A stretch of 64,000 bases of DNA from CAWJMD01 sp963700925 (GTDB lineage: Bacteria; Actinomycetota; Actinomycetes; Actinomycetales; CAWJMD01). Both the position numbers and the translations under genes were made by a program. Of the stretch, positions 41,482-48,734 are shown one piece after another (the first letter of the stretch is position 1; every line of letters begins with the position of its first letter). The notes under the pieces are model-generated. The model did not search any database. It saw only the letters and a list, made by a program, of their open reading frames with translations, and was not told the DNA's origin. The DNA lies in contig OY969553.1 of the NCBI GenBank assembly GCA_963700925.1, positions 3,596,001 to 3,660,000 of the forward strand, in the 5' to 3' direction.

Positions 41482-42069
41482 ATGCGCAGGGTGATCGTCC
41501 AGGAGCTGGTGACCGTGGACGGGTTCGTCGCGGGGCCTGATGGCGAGCTCGACTTCTTCGACGCCGTCGAGGACTACAGCGAGGTCAACCGCGACAACCT
41601 GCGGATCCTCGAGGAGGACGTCGACCTGGTCCTGCTGGGTGCGGCCACGTACCGGATGTTCGTGGAGTACTGGCCAACGGCTGACCACGAGCTGATGGGT
41701 CACGCGGTCAACACCGTTCAGAAGACGGTGTTCTCGTCGACCCTGAGTGAGGCGCCCTGGGGCGAGTGGGCGCCCGCAGAGGTCGTCAACGCCGATGCGG
41801 TTGCGGTCGTCACTGACCTGAAGCAGCAAGAAGGCAAGGACATCATGGTGTGGGGCAGCCTCTCGCTGGTCAGGTCGCTGATCGGCGCGGGCTTGGTCGA
41901 CGAGCTGCAGCTGCGCGTCTGCCCGGTCGCTCTGGGAAGCGGCACAAGGCTTTTCGCCGGCGGCGGCGAACCGCTGGGACTCGAGCTGGCCGAGGCCAAG
42001 CCCTACCAATCGGGCATCGTCACCCTGCGGTACCGGCCGTCGACCACCAGCGAGGGAAACGGTGGCTGA
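41482..42069 (+). CDS. Dihydrofolate reductase family protein (RibD C-terminal-like)
   Basis: 195 residues of the RibD-C/DHFR fold, a NADPH-binding reductase superfamily frequent in actinobacteria; real substrates are mostly unknown. Motifs: VQELVTVDGFVAGPDGELDF at the start, LLGAATYRMFVEYWP, KDIMVWGSLSLVRSLIGAGL (nucleotide-binding loop GSLS) and VDELQLRVCPVALGSGTRLF. ATG 41482 follows AGGGGTGAAG. It overlaps the next small gene by 8 nt. Confidence 0.9.
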   Translation: MRRVIVQELVTVDGFVAGPDGELDFFDAVEDYSEVNRDNLRILEEDVDLVLLGAATYRMFVEYWPTADHELMGHAVNTVQKTVFSSTLSEAPWGEWAPAEVVNADAVAVVTDLKQQEGKDIMVWGSLSLVRSLIGAGLVDELQLRVCPVALGSGTRLFAGGGEPLGLELAEAKPYQSGIVTLRYRPSTTSEGNGG

Positions 42070-42367
42070 CGGCTCGGGAACCGACCGGCCCCTGCGTCCG
42101 AGACGGCACGGCCGGTGGACCTCGTTCGTTGCCGAGCCCCTCGGCGAGAAGGTCGTTCGTGGCCTCCACGAGCAGACGAACCCGCGCCACCGGCTCAGGG
42201 TCGAGCACGACGGCAGCACGCTGTTGATCCACCTCAGCGACGAGGACGGTGACGGCTGGACGACGATGGCGGTCGACCGCGCCACGCGGCAGTGGAGCGT
42301 GGCCCAGGACGTTCGACAGGCAGACACGGCACGCCGCGCCTACGACTCGCTCTATGGGCCACAGTAG
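42062..42367 (+). CDS. Hypothetical protein, 101 residues
   Basis: No recognised family. A basic Arg/Pro N-terminus, then mixed strands and a helix: WTSFVAEPLGEKVVRGLHE, LRVEHDGSTLLIHLSDEDGD, WTTMAVDRATRQWSVAQ. It is soluble, with no signal or transmembrane segment. GTG 42062 overlaps the upstream reductase stop by 8 nt, which argues for coupled translation and a real gene. The amidohydrolase starts 22 nt downstream. Confidence 0.65.
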   Translation: MADGSGTDRPLRPRRHGRWTSFVAEPLGEKVVRGLHEQTNPRHRLRVEHDGSTLLIHLSDEDGDGWTTMAVDRATRQWSVAQDVRQADTARRAYDSLYGPQ

Positions 42368-42376
42368 GCACCTCGG

Positions 42377-42382
42377 TAGGTT
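42377..42382 (+). promoter_or_regulatory. -10 element placing the amidohydrolase as leaderless
   Basis: TAGGTT lies 7 nt before ATG 42390, and no ribosome-binding site is present between them. Confidence 0.5.
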
Positions 42383-42389
42383 CCCCCTC

Positions 42390-43487
42390 ATGTCAGAGGT
42401 GCTGCGGGTCGACGGTCCGGTGCTGGTGGGTCCCGACGAGGTCGTCGACGGGTTGTGGGTCGTCGGGGGACGGGTGACGTACGACCGGCCGACCGGGCAG
42501 CACGACGTCACGACCCTGCAGGGGTGGGTCCTCCCCGGCCTGGTCGACGCCCACTGCCACGTCGGCCTCGACGCGCACGGTGCCGTCGACGACGCCACCA
42601 GCGAGGTGCAGGCGCTCGCCGACCGTGACGCGGGCACGCTGCTGATCCGCGATGCCGGGTCGCCCGCCGACACCCGCTGGGTGGACGATCGCGAGGACCT
42701 GCCGAAGATCATCCGGGCCGGCCGTCACATCGCCCGTACCAAGCGGTACATCCGGGGCTACGCGCACGAGATCGAGCCCGACGAGCTGCCGTCGTACATG
42801 GCTGCGGAGGCCCGGCGCGGGGACGGCTGGGTCAAGATCGTCGGCGACTGGATCGACCGGTCGACAGGCGACCTGGAGCCCTGCTGGCCGGCCGAGGCCC
42901 TGCGCGCGGGCATGGAGGCGGCGCACGCCGAAGGGGCCCGCGTCACGGCGCACTGCTTCGGCGAGGACTGCCTCGCGGACTTGATGAGCGCCGGCATCGA
43001 CGGCATCGAGCACGCGACCGGCCTGACGCCGGAGACGACGGAACAGGCTGCGGCACAGGGGATTGCGATCGTTCCGACCCTCGTGAACATCGCCACGTTC
43101 CCGCAGATCGCTGAGGCGGCACGCGCCAAGTTCCCGCTCTACAGCGACCACATGCTCGCCCTGCACTCGGGTCGGTACGAGACCATCGCCGCCGCGCACG
43201 ACGCCGGCGTGCCCGTGTACCTCGGCACCGACGCCGGAGGGTCGCTCACCCACGGCCTCGTCGCCCAGGAGGTCGCGGAGCTGACGAAGGCCGGTCTCGA
43301 CAACGTGGAGGCGATTGGCTGCGGTTGCTGGCGCGCGAGGCAGTGGCTCGGCAGGCCCGGGTTGGAGGAGGGCGCTGACGCCGACCTCGTCGTCTACGCG
43401 GCCGACCCTCGGGAGGACGTCGGCGTCCTGGCGGACCCCGCGTCCATCGTGCTGCGTGGAGCGCTCATCGCCAGGTCAGGTGCGTGA
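42390..43487 (+). CDS. Metal-dependent amidohydrolase (imidazolonepropionase-like)
   Basis: 365 residues with the TIM-barrel amidohydrolase pattern: first metal pair DAHCHVGL (about 53-60), VTAHCFGEDC, GIEHATGL and the catalytic Asp in YLGTDAGGSLTHG. A small composite beta domain flanks the barrel (residues 1-50 and the ADLVVYAADPREDVGVL end). Typical substrates are cyclic amides or prolidase-type dipeptides; the actual one is unknown. ATG 42390 is supported by TAGGTT 7 nt upstream. The longer open frame from 42249 lies within the preceding gene. The 3' end overlaps the opposing VOC gene by 12 nt. Confidence 0.88.
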   Translation: MSEVLRVDGPVLVGPDEVVDGLWVVGGRVTYDRPTGQHDVTTLQGWVLPGLVDAHCHVGLDAHGAVDDATSEVQALADRDAGTLLIRDAGSPADTRWVDDREDLPKIIRAGRHIARTKRYIRGYAHEIEPDELPSYMAAEARRGDGWVKIVGDWIDRSTGDLEPCWPAEALRAGMEAAHAEGARVTAHCFGEDCLADLMSAGIDGIEHATGLTPETTEQAAAQGIAIVPTLVNIATFPQIAEAARAKFPLYSDHMLALHSGRYETIAAAHDAGVPVYLGTDAGGSLTHGLVAQEVAELTKAGLDNVEAIGCGCWRARQWLGRPGLEEGADADLVVYAADPREDVGVLADPASIVLRGALIARSGA

Positions 43488-44243
43488 CACGGGACCGCTG
43501 CCCAGGATCCGGGCCAGCTCGGTCGCGTTGGCCAGAGCGTCCTCAAGCGCCTGACGCTCGGCGTGGCTCAGCTCGATACCGCTGACGCGGGCCAGCAGCG
43601 CCTCGGCCCGCGCGCCGTCCTCCAGGCGGACGGCAAGCTCCGCCCGGTACACCAGTGCCTCGACGAGGTCGACCGGCGGCGCTGACTCCTGCTCGCGGGC
43701 GATCGTCGAGTCGAGGATCTTCGCCGCCTGCTGCTCGTCGCCCTTCGACTCCCCGATCACGACCGCGTTCTCCAGCGCCCTGGCCAGCTTGCTCAGCGGC
43801 TGCCCGTCGTCGGCCGAAGGTTCGGCCAACGTTTCCTCGTCGCTCCCGCTCGCGCCCGAGGGGAAGATGCGGATCCAGTTGCCGCCCGGGTCGATCACGG
43901 TGAACCCGGCCATGCCGCCCGCGTTCTTGCGCTTGCGGGGCCGGGTCATCCTCGGGATCCCGGCGACCAGGACCTTGCCGTACTTGGCGCGCATGCCGTC
44001 GGCGAAGGCGCGGTAGAGGTCGCCGGTGTCGGCGACCAACACGAGGCACGACCCGTACGACTGCTCGGGGTCGAAGTCCGGCAGGCCGAAGAAGTGCAGG
44101 TTCAGGTCCTCGCGACGCAGCGCGACGGACGGGTTGGGGCGCTGCTGCCGGTACGTCACGTCGAACCCGAGCGCCCCGTAGAAGTCGGCGATCTCGTCGA
44201 TCGAACCGCACGGCAGCAGCGGGATCGTCACCTCGTTGCTCAC
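43476..44243 (-). CDS. VOC-superfamily (glyoxalase/bleomycin resistance-like) protein with helical C-terminal domain
   Basis: 255 residues. The N-terminal ~125 form a VOC fold: IPLLPCGSIDEIADFYGALG, FDVTYRQQRPNPSVALRRED, LNLHFFGLPDFDP, GFTVIDPGGNWIRIFP, with the last His/Glu metal ligand apparently not conserved. The C-terminal ~125 residues are Ala/Glu-rich helices resembling a TPR-like unit (LARALENAVVIGESKGDEQQ). Such proteins often bind small toxic compounds, but no function is assigned. GTG 44243 follows AGGGGTGG; GTG 44255 is an alternative start. Confidence 0.82.
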   Translation of the reverse strand: MSNEVTIPLLPCGSIDEIADFYGALGFDVTYRQQRPNPSVALRREDLNLHFFGLPDFDPEQSYGSCLVLVADTGDLYRAFADGMRAKYGKVLVAGIPRMTRPRKRKNAGGMAGFTVIDPGGNWIRIFPSGASGSDEETLAEPSADDGQPLSKLARALENAVVIGESKGDEQQAAKILDSTIAREQESAPPVDLVEALVYRAELAVRLEDGARAEALLARVSGIELSHAERQALEDALANATELARILGSGPVSRT

Positions 44244-44278
44244 GGTCTCGACCACCCCTGTCTGACTTGGTGTGACTG

Positions 44279-44686
44279 CTAGCCCGGTAGGAAGCTGAGC
44301 CGGACCCGGCGGACCGGGTTGTCGACGTTGGTGTCCACGAGGCACACCGACTGCCACGTGCCGAGCGTCATCGCACCGTCGATCACCGGGATCGTGGCGT
44401 ACGGCGGCAGCAGGGCAGGCAGGACGTGGTCCCGGCCGTGGCCGGGGCTGCCGTGTCGGTGCCGCCACCGGTCGTCGGGTGGCAGCAGGTCTCGCAGGGC
44501 CGAGAGCAGATCATCGTCGCTCCCGGCGCCGGTCTCGAGCACGGCGAGGCCGGACGTGGCATGCGGAACCCACACGTGCAGCAGGCCGTCACCGTCCTCG
44601 CCGGACAGGAACTGCTCGCAGGTGCCCGTCAGGTCGTGGACCGCCTCGGCCGAGCCTGTCGTGATCTCGACCTCTTCGCTGCGCAC
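44279..44686 (-). CDS. YjbQ / UPF0047 family protein (secondary thiamine-phosphate synthase-like)
   Basis: A small beta-sandwich protein. The E. coli homologue has weak thiamine-phosphate synthase activity; the true role is unclear. 135 residues with the signature DGLLHVWVPHATSGLAVLET (in the centre, with the conserved His), DDRWRHRHG, HVLPALLPP and GTWQSVCLVDTNVDNPVRRV. GTG 44686 is preferred because TACCGT (44699-44694) lies 7 nt before it. The GTG at 44695 overlaps that element but cannot be excluded. Confidence 0.9.
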   Translation of the reverse strand: MRSEEVEITTGSAEAVHDLTGTCEQFLSGEDGDGLLHVWVPHATSGLAVLETGAGSDDDLLSALRDLLPPDDRWRHRHGSPGHGRDHVLPALLPPYATIPVIDGAMTLGTWQSVCLVDTNVDNPVRRVRLSFLPG

Positions 44687-44693
44687 TCGTGCC

Positions 44694-44699
44694 ACGGTA
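44694..44699 (-). promoter_or_regulatory. -10 element of the yjbQ gene
   Basis: TACCGT on the minus strand, 7 nt before GTG 44686, compatible with a leaderless start. Confidence 0.4.
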
Positions 44700-44726
44700 G
44701 TGCCGTGCTGCCGCCGGTGCTCGGTG

Positions 44727-45434
44727 TCAGCGCCGCTCCGGCAGGCCGATCAGGTCGGCGGTGGTGGCAACGGCGAAGTCGAAGAAGGGCTCGGTGGGGT
44801 CGACGCTGCCGACGAAGTGCCCGTACAGCTCCAGACTGATCATGCCGAGCACCTGGCTGACCCCGTAGAACACGCGGGCCAGGACGTCCGCGGGTACCTC
44901 CCACTCGAGATCGGTTGTCACAGAACGCAGCTGGGCCTCGAGTCGCGGCGCGACGCGTACCGCTCGCGAGGGTTCGGCCAGAGCCCCGGCGGCGGCTGCG
45001 TCGCGGACGGGTGCGACGAACAGCAGCATCGCCTCTGCTGCGGGAGCGATCGTCTCCTGGGGCGCCCGATAGCCCGGCACGGGGGAGCCGTAGACGAGCG
45101 CGTACTCGTGCGGGTTCTCCACCGCCCAGCGCCGCACCGCCCGGCACGTCACCAGCCACCTCCGGCGGTGGTCGGCCCGTTTCACGCGCGACTGGGCGGC
45201 TGTTCCGGCTGCAGCCAGCGACCGGTAGGCATCGACGATCAAAACGGTGAGCAGCTCGTCGCGGCTGGGGAAGTAGCGGTAGAGCGCCGACGACACCATG
45301 CCGAGCTCACGCGCCACGGCGCGCAGGGAGAGCGCGGCCGCACCGTGGGCGGCGAGCTGCTCGCGGGCGGCTTCGGTGATCTCACGGACGAGCTCCGTGC
45401 GGGCTCGTTCGCGGGCCGTGCGGATGGCGGGCAT
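44727..45434 (-). CDS. TetR/AcrR-family transcriptional regulator
   Basis: 235 residues. DNA-binding helix-turn-helix at the N-terminus (about 15-60: LVREITEAAREQLAAHGAAA, LSLRAVARELGMVSSALYRY, FPSRDELL). The ligand domain has WLVTCRAVRRWAVENPHEYA and a TetR_C_33-like pattern (YGVSQVLGMISLELYGHF). ATG 45434 begins MPAIRTARERAR; an in-frame ATG at 45473 would start inside the promoter. Two matched palindromes lie in the divergent interval. It probably represses itself and the divergent membrane gene. Confidence 0.92.
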   Translation of the reverse strand: MPAIRTARERARTELVREITEAAREQLAAHGAAALSLRAVARELGMVSSALYRYFPSRDELLTVLIVDAYRSLAAAGTAAQSRVKRADHRRRWLVTCRAVRRWAVENPHEYALVYGSPVPGYRAPQETIAPAAEAMLLFVAPVRDAAAAGALAEPSRAVRVAPRLEAQLRSVTTDLEWEVPADVLARVFYGVSQVLGMISLELYGHFVGSVDPTEPFFDFAVATTADLIGLPERR

Positions 45435-45474
45435 GCAGGAAGCGTCCCACGGAAGCGCGTGCAGTGACAACAAA

Positions 45475-45491
45475 CGAGAGCACTGCTCTTG
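45475..45491. promoter_or_regulatory. TetR operator 1
   Basis: CGAGAGCA-C-TGCTCTTG, an 8-1-8 inverted repeat with one mismatch, about 40 nt upstream of the tetR start. Confidence 0.65.
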
Positions 45492-45493
45492 CG

Positions 45494-45522
45494 TTGGATG
45501 ACTCAGTCGTGCATGCTGATCT
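45494..45522 (+). promoter_or_regulatory. Candidate promoter of the TetR-divergent membrane gene
   Basis: TTGGAT (45494-45499) and TGATCT (45517-45522) with 17 nt spacing. The predicted start of transcription falls in operator 2. Confidence 0.45.
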
Positions 45523-45526
45523 CATT

Positions 45527-45543
45527 CGAGAGCAGTGCTCTCG
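45527..45543. promoter_or_regulatory. TetR operator 2
   Basis: CGAGAGCA-G-TGCTCTCG, a perfect 8-1-8 palindrome. Its centre is 52 nt (about five helical turns) from that of operator 1. Confidence 0.7.
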
Positions 45544-45565
45544 CCAATGAGACTGGAGACGACCC

Positions 45566-46285
45566 GTGACCATGACCGACACGTCGCCGAGCGTTGCCGC
45601 GGCGGCTGCGCCCAAGACCTCACTCGTGGCACTCCTGGGCGTGACCGGAGTGCTGTTCGTCCTCTACCCCGTCGTCCGCCCGTGGTCCGACGAGACCGGC
45701 CTGGCCGGCGCGGAGGCCTTCGCGTCGACGGCCTGGGTTGCGTCCCACACCTTCGCGATGGTCGGTTTCATCGTGCTCGGGTTGGTCGTGCTGCAGCTGC
45801 GCGACCTCCTGGCTGCGACAGCCGGGGGAGGCGCTGCCCGGGCTGCGACCCTCCTGACGTGGATGGGCGCCGGCCTGACCCTGCCTTACTACGGGGCGGA
45901 GACGTTCGCGCTCAACGCCGTCGGGCAGCGGGCCGTCCGCGACGATGACGTGGCACTCCTGGAGCTGGTCGACCCCACACGCTTCGGGCCCGTGCAGGCG
46001 ACGATGTTCGGCATCGGCCTGCTCCTGCTGGGAGCGGGCGTGGTCGCCGTTGCTGTCGGCGTGCGCCGGTCCGGCCACCTCCCGCGCTGGAGCGGGTACC
46101 CGGTCGCAGCCGGCTTCCTCCTGTTCATCCCTCAGTTCTACGCACCGCCGGCCCTGCGGATCGCGCACGGGGTCCTGATCGGGGTGGGGTGCATGGTCCT
46201 GGCCGCGGCCCTTTGGCGTCAGCGGGGCATCGCCGGCACGACGCGTTCGGGCGAACCCTCCCTGTCTGGCACAATGAGCGGCTGA
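45566..46285 (+). CDS. Hypothetical membrane protein under TetR control
   Basis: 239 residues with about six transmembrane segments (about 18-38, 52-78, 92-112, 145-165, 175-195, 200-218), separated by short loops; no catalytic motif recognised. It resembles small uncharacterised actinobacterial membrane proteins rather than a known efflux pump. GTG 45566 has GGAG 8 nt upstream; ATG 45572 is an in-frame alternative. Divergence from tetR and two operators between them suggest it is the regulated gene. Its 3' end contains the candidate rpsP promoter. Confidence 0.75.
   Translation: MTMTDTSPSVAAAAAPKTSLVALLGVTGVLFVLYPVVRPWSDETGLAGAEAFASTAWVASHTFAMVGFIVLGLVVLQLRDLLAATAGGGAARAATLLTWMGAGLTLPYYGAETFALNAVGQRAVRDDDVALLELVDPTRFGPVQATMFGIGLLLLGAGVVAVAVGVRRSGHLPRWSGYPVAAGFLLFIPQFYAPPALRIAHGVLIGVGCMVLAAALWRQRGIAGTTRSGEPSLSGTMSG
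46267..46279 (+). promoter_or_regulatory. Candidate rpsP promoter element
   Basis: TGGCACAATGAGC, with -10-like CACAAT, inside the 3' end of the upstream gene and about 130 nt before rpsP. A very similar TGGCAGACTGAGC precedes rplS. Confidence 0.4.
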
Positions 46286-46406
46286 ACCCGTCCGGGGAGG
46301 CCCCTCTCTCCGCCCCAGGACGTGTCCATCGGAGCACCTCGGCGCGCGACCCACCGCGGCAGCCGTACGTGCTCAACCCGAACCAGAAACAGGAGACACC
46401 ACACTC

Positions 46407-46958
46407 GTGGCCGTCAAGATCAGACTGAAGCGCCTGGGCAAGATCCGGGCCCCGTACTACCGCATCGTCGTGGCCGACTCGCGCACCAAGCGCGACGGCC
46501 GCGCCATCGAGGAGATCGGCAAGTACCACCCGACTGAGGAGCCCTCCCTGATGGAGGTCAACTCGGAGCGTGCGCAGTACTGGCTCGGGGTCGGCGCGCA
46601 GCCGTCCGAGCAGGTGCTGGCGATCCTCAAGGTCACCGGCGACTGGCAGAGGTTCAAGGGTCTCCCGGGCTCCGAGGGCACCCTGCGCGTCAAGGAGGTC
46701 GGCGCGTCCAAGAAGGAGACCTTCGACGCCGTCGCCAAGGAGTCGCTGGACCAGGCGACCAAGGACGCCACCACGCCCAGGAAGCGTGCGGCCAAGAAGG
46801 CCCAGCCGAAGGCCGACGAGGCCAAGGCCGACGAGGCCAAGGCCGACGAGCCCAAGGCCGACGAGCCCAAGGCTGACAAGCCTGCCCCCGAGGCGAAGGC
46901 TGACGAGGCGACTGCCGAGAAGGCCGCTCCGGCCGACGAGGCGAAGGCCGAGGGCTGA
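46407..46958 (+). CDS. rpsP: 30S ribosomal protein S16 with long repetitive C-terminal tail
   Basis: Small-subunit protein needed for 30S assembly. The first ~80 residues are a standard S16: MAVKIRLKRLGKIRAPYYRI, VVADSRTKRDGRAIEEIGKY, NSERAQYWLGVGAQPSEQVL. Most S16 proteins stop soon after, at about 80-115 residues; this one has 183. From about 115 on the tail is Lys/Ala/Asp/Glu/Pro-rich with a five-residue repeat (AKADE/PKADE) encoded by 15-nt tandem repeats, probably disordered. GTG 46407. It heads the rpsP-khpA genes. Confidence 0.96.
   Translation: MAVKIRLKRLGKIRAPYYRIVVADSRTKRDGRAIEEIGKYHPTEEPSLMEVNSERAQYWLGVGAQPSEQVLAILKVTGDWQRFKGLPGSEGTLRVKEVGASKKETFDAVAKESLDQATKDATTPRKRAAKKAQPKADEAKADEAKADEPKADEPKADKPAPEAKADEATAEKAAPADEAKAEG
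46807..46884. repeat. 15-nt tandem repeats within the rpsP tail
   Basis: The unit GCCGACGAGGCCAAG and near copies repeat about five times, encoding KADEA/KADEP pentapeptides. Copies differ by single bases (GAG-CCC versus GAG-GCC), consistent with slippage followed by drift. Confidence 0.8.
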
Positions 46959-46960
46959 CC

Positions 46961-47203
46961 GTGCTCGCCGACGCCCTGGAGCATCTGGTCCGCGGCATCG
47001 TCGACCACCCGGACGACGTCCGGATCAAGGAGAAGACGCTGCGCCGCGGCACCCTCCTCGAGGTGCGCGTGCACCCCGAGGACCTCGGCCGAGTGATCGG
47101 CCGGGCCGGACGCACCGCCAAGGCGCTGCGGACCGTCGTCGGCGCTCTCGCCACCGGGGGACCGGTCCGCGTCGACGTCGTCGACGTCGACCGCGGGCGC
47201 TGA
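46961..47203 (+). CDS. khpA: KH-domain RNA-binding protein KhpA
   Basis: A single-KH protein of 80 residues, encoded between rpsP and rimM as in most Gram-positive bacteria. The KH motif GRVIGRAGRTAKALRTVVGA (GxxG as GRAG) is clear. In Firmicutes KhpA pairs with KhpB and affects cell elongation and sRNA function; the actinobacterial role is not fixed. GTG 46961 starts 2 nt after the rpsP stop. Confidence 0.93.
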   Translation: MLADALEHLVRGIVDHPDDVRIKEKTLRRGTLLEVRVHPEDLGRVIGRAGRTAKALRTVVGALATGGPVRVDVVDVDRGR

Positions 47204-47240
47204 GCCGGTGTCGACGACGAGCACGTGAAGGGCTGATCGA

Positions 47241-47272
47241 CGGCCCCGGGCACCACACGGTGGCCGGGGCCG
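47241..47272. terminator. Strong hairpin between khpA and rimM
   Basis: CGGCCCCGG plus CACC, a short loop, then GGTG plus CCGGGGCCG: a stem of about 13 pairs with one bulged base on each arm. It is the strongest hairpin in the operon and may end or attenuate rpsP-khpA transcription before rimM. Confidence 0.6.
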
Positions 47273-47290
47273 TCGGCGTCCCAGGACGGT

Positions 47291-47360
47291 GACGCAGGGA
47301 GACGCAGGGAGACGCAGGGAGACGCAGGGAGACGCAGGGAGACGCAGGGAGACGCAGAGA
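47291..47360. repeat. Six perfect 10-nt repeats directly upstream of rimM
   Basis: GACGCAGGGA repeats six times exactly (47291-47350), then once with one change (GACGCAGAGA, 47351-47360), then GACGGAGGTG and the rimM ATG at 47372. Each unit carries AGGGAG, a ribosome-binding-site-like sequence. Confidence 0.9.
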
Positions 47361-47371
47361 GACGGAGGTGG

Positions 47372-47899
47372 ATGGTGGAGCTGGTCGTCGCGCGGGTAGG
47401 ACGCCCGCACGGGATCCGCGGTGAGGTAAGCGTCGAGGTACGCACCGACGACCCCGACCGCCGCTTCACCCCGGGCGCCCGCTATGCCACCGACCCCGCC
47501 GGAGCCGGCCCCCTGACGCTGGAGTCGGTGCGCGACCACAACGGCCGCCTGCTGCTGACGTTCGACGAGGTGCCCGACCGGACGGCCGCCGAGGGCCTAC
47601 GCGGTGTGCTCCTGCTGCTGGAGATCGACGAAGAGGCCGAAGCAGACGAACCCGATGCCTGGTACGACCACCAGCTGGTGGGTCTGGCCGCCCGCACCGT
47701 CGACGGCAGCGACGCCGGTGTGGTCACCGCGGTCGAGCACGGTGCCGCGCAGGACCTGCTGGTGCTGCGGCTGCCGTCGGGGGGCGCGGCCCGCGTGCCG
47801 TTCGTCACCGCGCTGGTGCCGGAGGTCGACGTCGCTGGGGGGCGAGTCCTCCTGGACCCGCCCGGCGGGCTCCTGGACGAGCCGGACGAGGAAGCCTGA
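47372..47899 (+). CDS. rimM: Ribosome maturation factor RimM
   Basis: Assists 16S rRNA processing and assembly of the 30S head, binding S19. 175 residues: N-terminal RimM domain (VELVVARVGRPHGIRGEVSV, VRTDDPDRRF) and C-terminal PRC-barrel beginning WYDHQLVGL (about 99), ending in an acidic tail. ATG 47372 has GGAGG (47364-47368) just upstream, beyond the 10-nt repeats. Followed by trmD after 3 nt. Confidence 0.95.
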   Translation: MVELVVARVGRPHGIRGEVSVEVRTDDPDRRFTPGARYATDPAGAGPLTLESVRDHNGRLLLTFDEVPDRTAAEGLRGVLLLLEIDEEAEADEPDAWYDHQLVGLAARTVDGSDAGVVTAVEHGAAQDLLVLRLPSGGAARVPFVTALVPEVDVAGGRVLLDPPGGLLDEPDEEA

Positions 47900-47902
47900 G
47901 AC

Positions 47903-48682
47903 GTGCGCATCGACGTCATCACGATCTTTCCCGAGTACCTCGCGCCCCTGCGCCTCTCCCTGCTCGGTCGCGCCGCCGAGAAGGGACTGCTCGACCTCGC
48001 CGTCCACGACCTGCGTGACTTCACGAGCGACCGGCACCGCACCGTCGACGACACGCCCTACGGGGGTGGGGCGGGCATGGTGATGCGGCCCGAGCCGTGG
48101 GGCGCCGCCCTCGACCACGTCGTGGCGGTCGGACGCGAGGCGCTGATGGCGCCGTCGCAGGGCCGTCCGCCGGCCCCGCACCTGCTGCTGCCCAGCCCGT
48201 CGGGGCGGGTCTTCGACCAGGCGATGGCGCACGACCTGGCCACCGAGCCGTGGCTGGTGTTCGGCTGCGGGCGGTACGAGGGGGTGGACGAGCGCGTCGG
48301 TGAGCACGCCGCACGGTCGATGCAGGTGACGCCCGTCAGCATCGGTGACTACGTGCTGAACGGTGGCGAGGCGGCCGCGCTCGTGATCGTCGAGGCGGTC
48401 GCGCGGCTGCTGCCCGGGGTGATCGGCAACCCGCGGTCGCTGGACGAGGAGTCGCACGTCGACGGGCTGCTGGAGTACCCCGTCTACACGAAGCCCGAGC
48501 GCTGGCACGACCTCGACGTGCCCGACGTGCTGCTCTCGGGTCATCACGGGCGCATCGCCCGCTGGCGACGCGACGAGCAGCTGCGCCGCACCGCCACGCG
48601 CCGACCGGACCTGCTGGCCCGCCTCGACCCGGAGAGCCTTGACCCCGGTGACCGTGCTGTCCTGGACGACCCACCCGACTGA
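47903..48682 (+). CDS. trmD: tRNA (guanine(37)-N1)-methyltransferase TrmD
   Basis: SPOUT-fold enzyme that makes m1G37 in tRNAs with SAM, preventing frameshifts. 259 residues with MRIDVITIFPEYL, DDTPYGGGAGMVM, the trefoil-knot motifs VFGCGRYEGVDERV and SIGDYVLNGGE, and LLEYPVYTKPERW. GTG 47903 is 3 nt after rimM. The gene order rimM-trmD-rplS is conserved across bacteria. Confidence 0.97.
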   Translation: MRIDVITIFPEYLAPLRLSLLGRAAEKGLLDLAVHDLRDFTSDRHRTVDDTPYGGGAGMVMRPEPWGAALDHVVAVGREALMAPSQGRPPAPHLLLPSPSGRVFDQAMAHDLATEPWLVFGCGRYEGVDERVGEHAARSMQVTPVSIGDYVLNGGEAAALVIVEAVARLLPGVIGNPRSLDEESHVDGLLEYPVYTKPERWHDLDVPDVLLSGHHGRIARWRRDEQLRRTATRRPDLLARLDPESLDPGDRAVLDDPPD

Positions 48683-48734
48683 CCTCCCTCACCCAGCCGA
48701 GGGGATTCCACGCGATTTCTCCGGGCCGAGCGCA

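Noticed and set aside
47291..47360. CRISPR array
   Set aside because: The repeats are contiguous 10-nt units without spacers and there are no cas genes. No other CRISPR-like pattern was found in the window.
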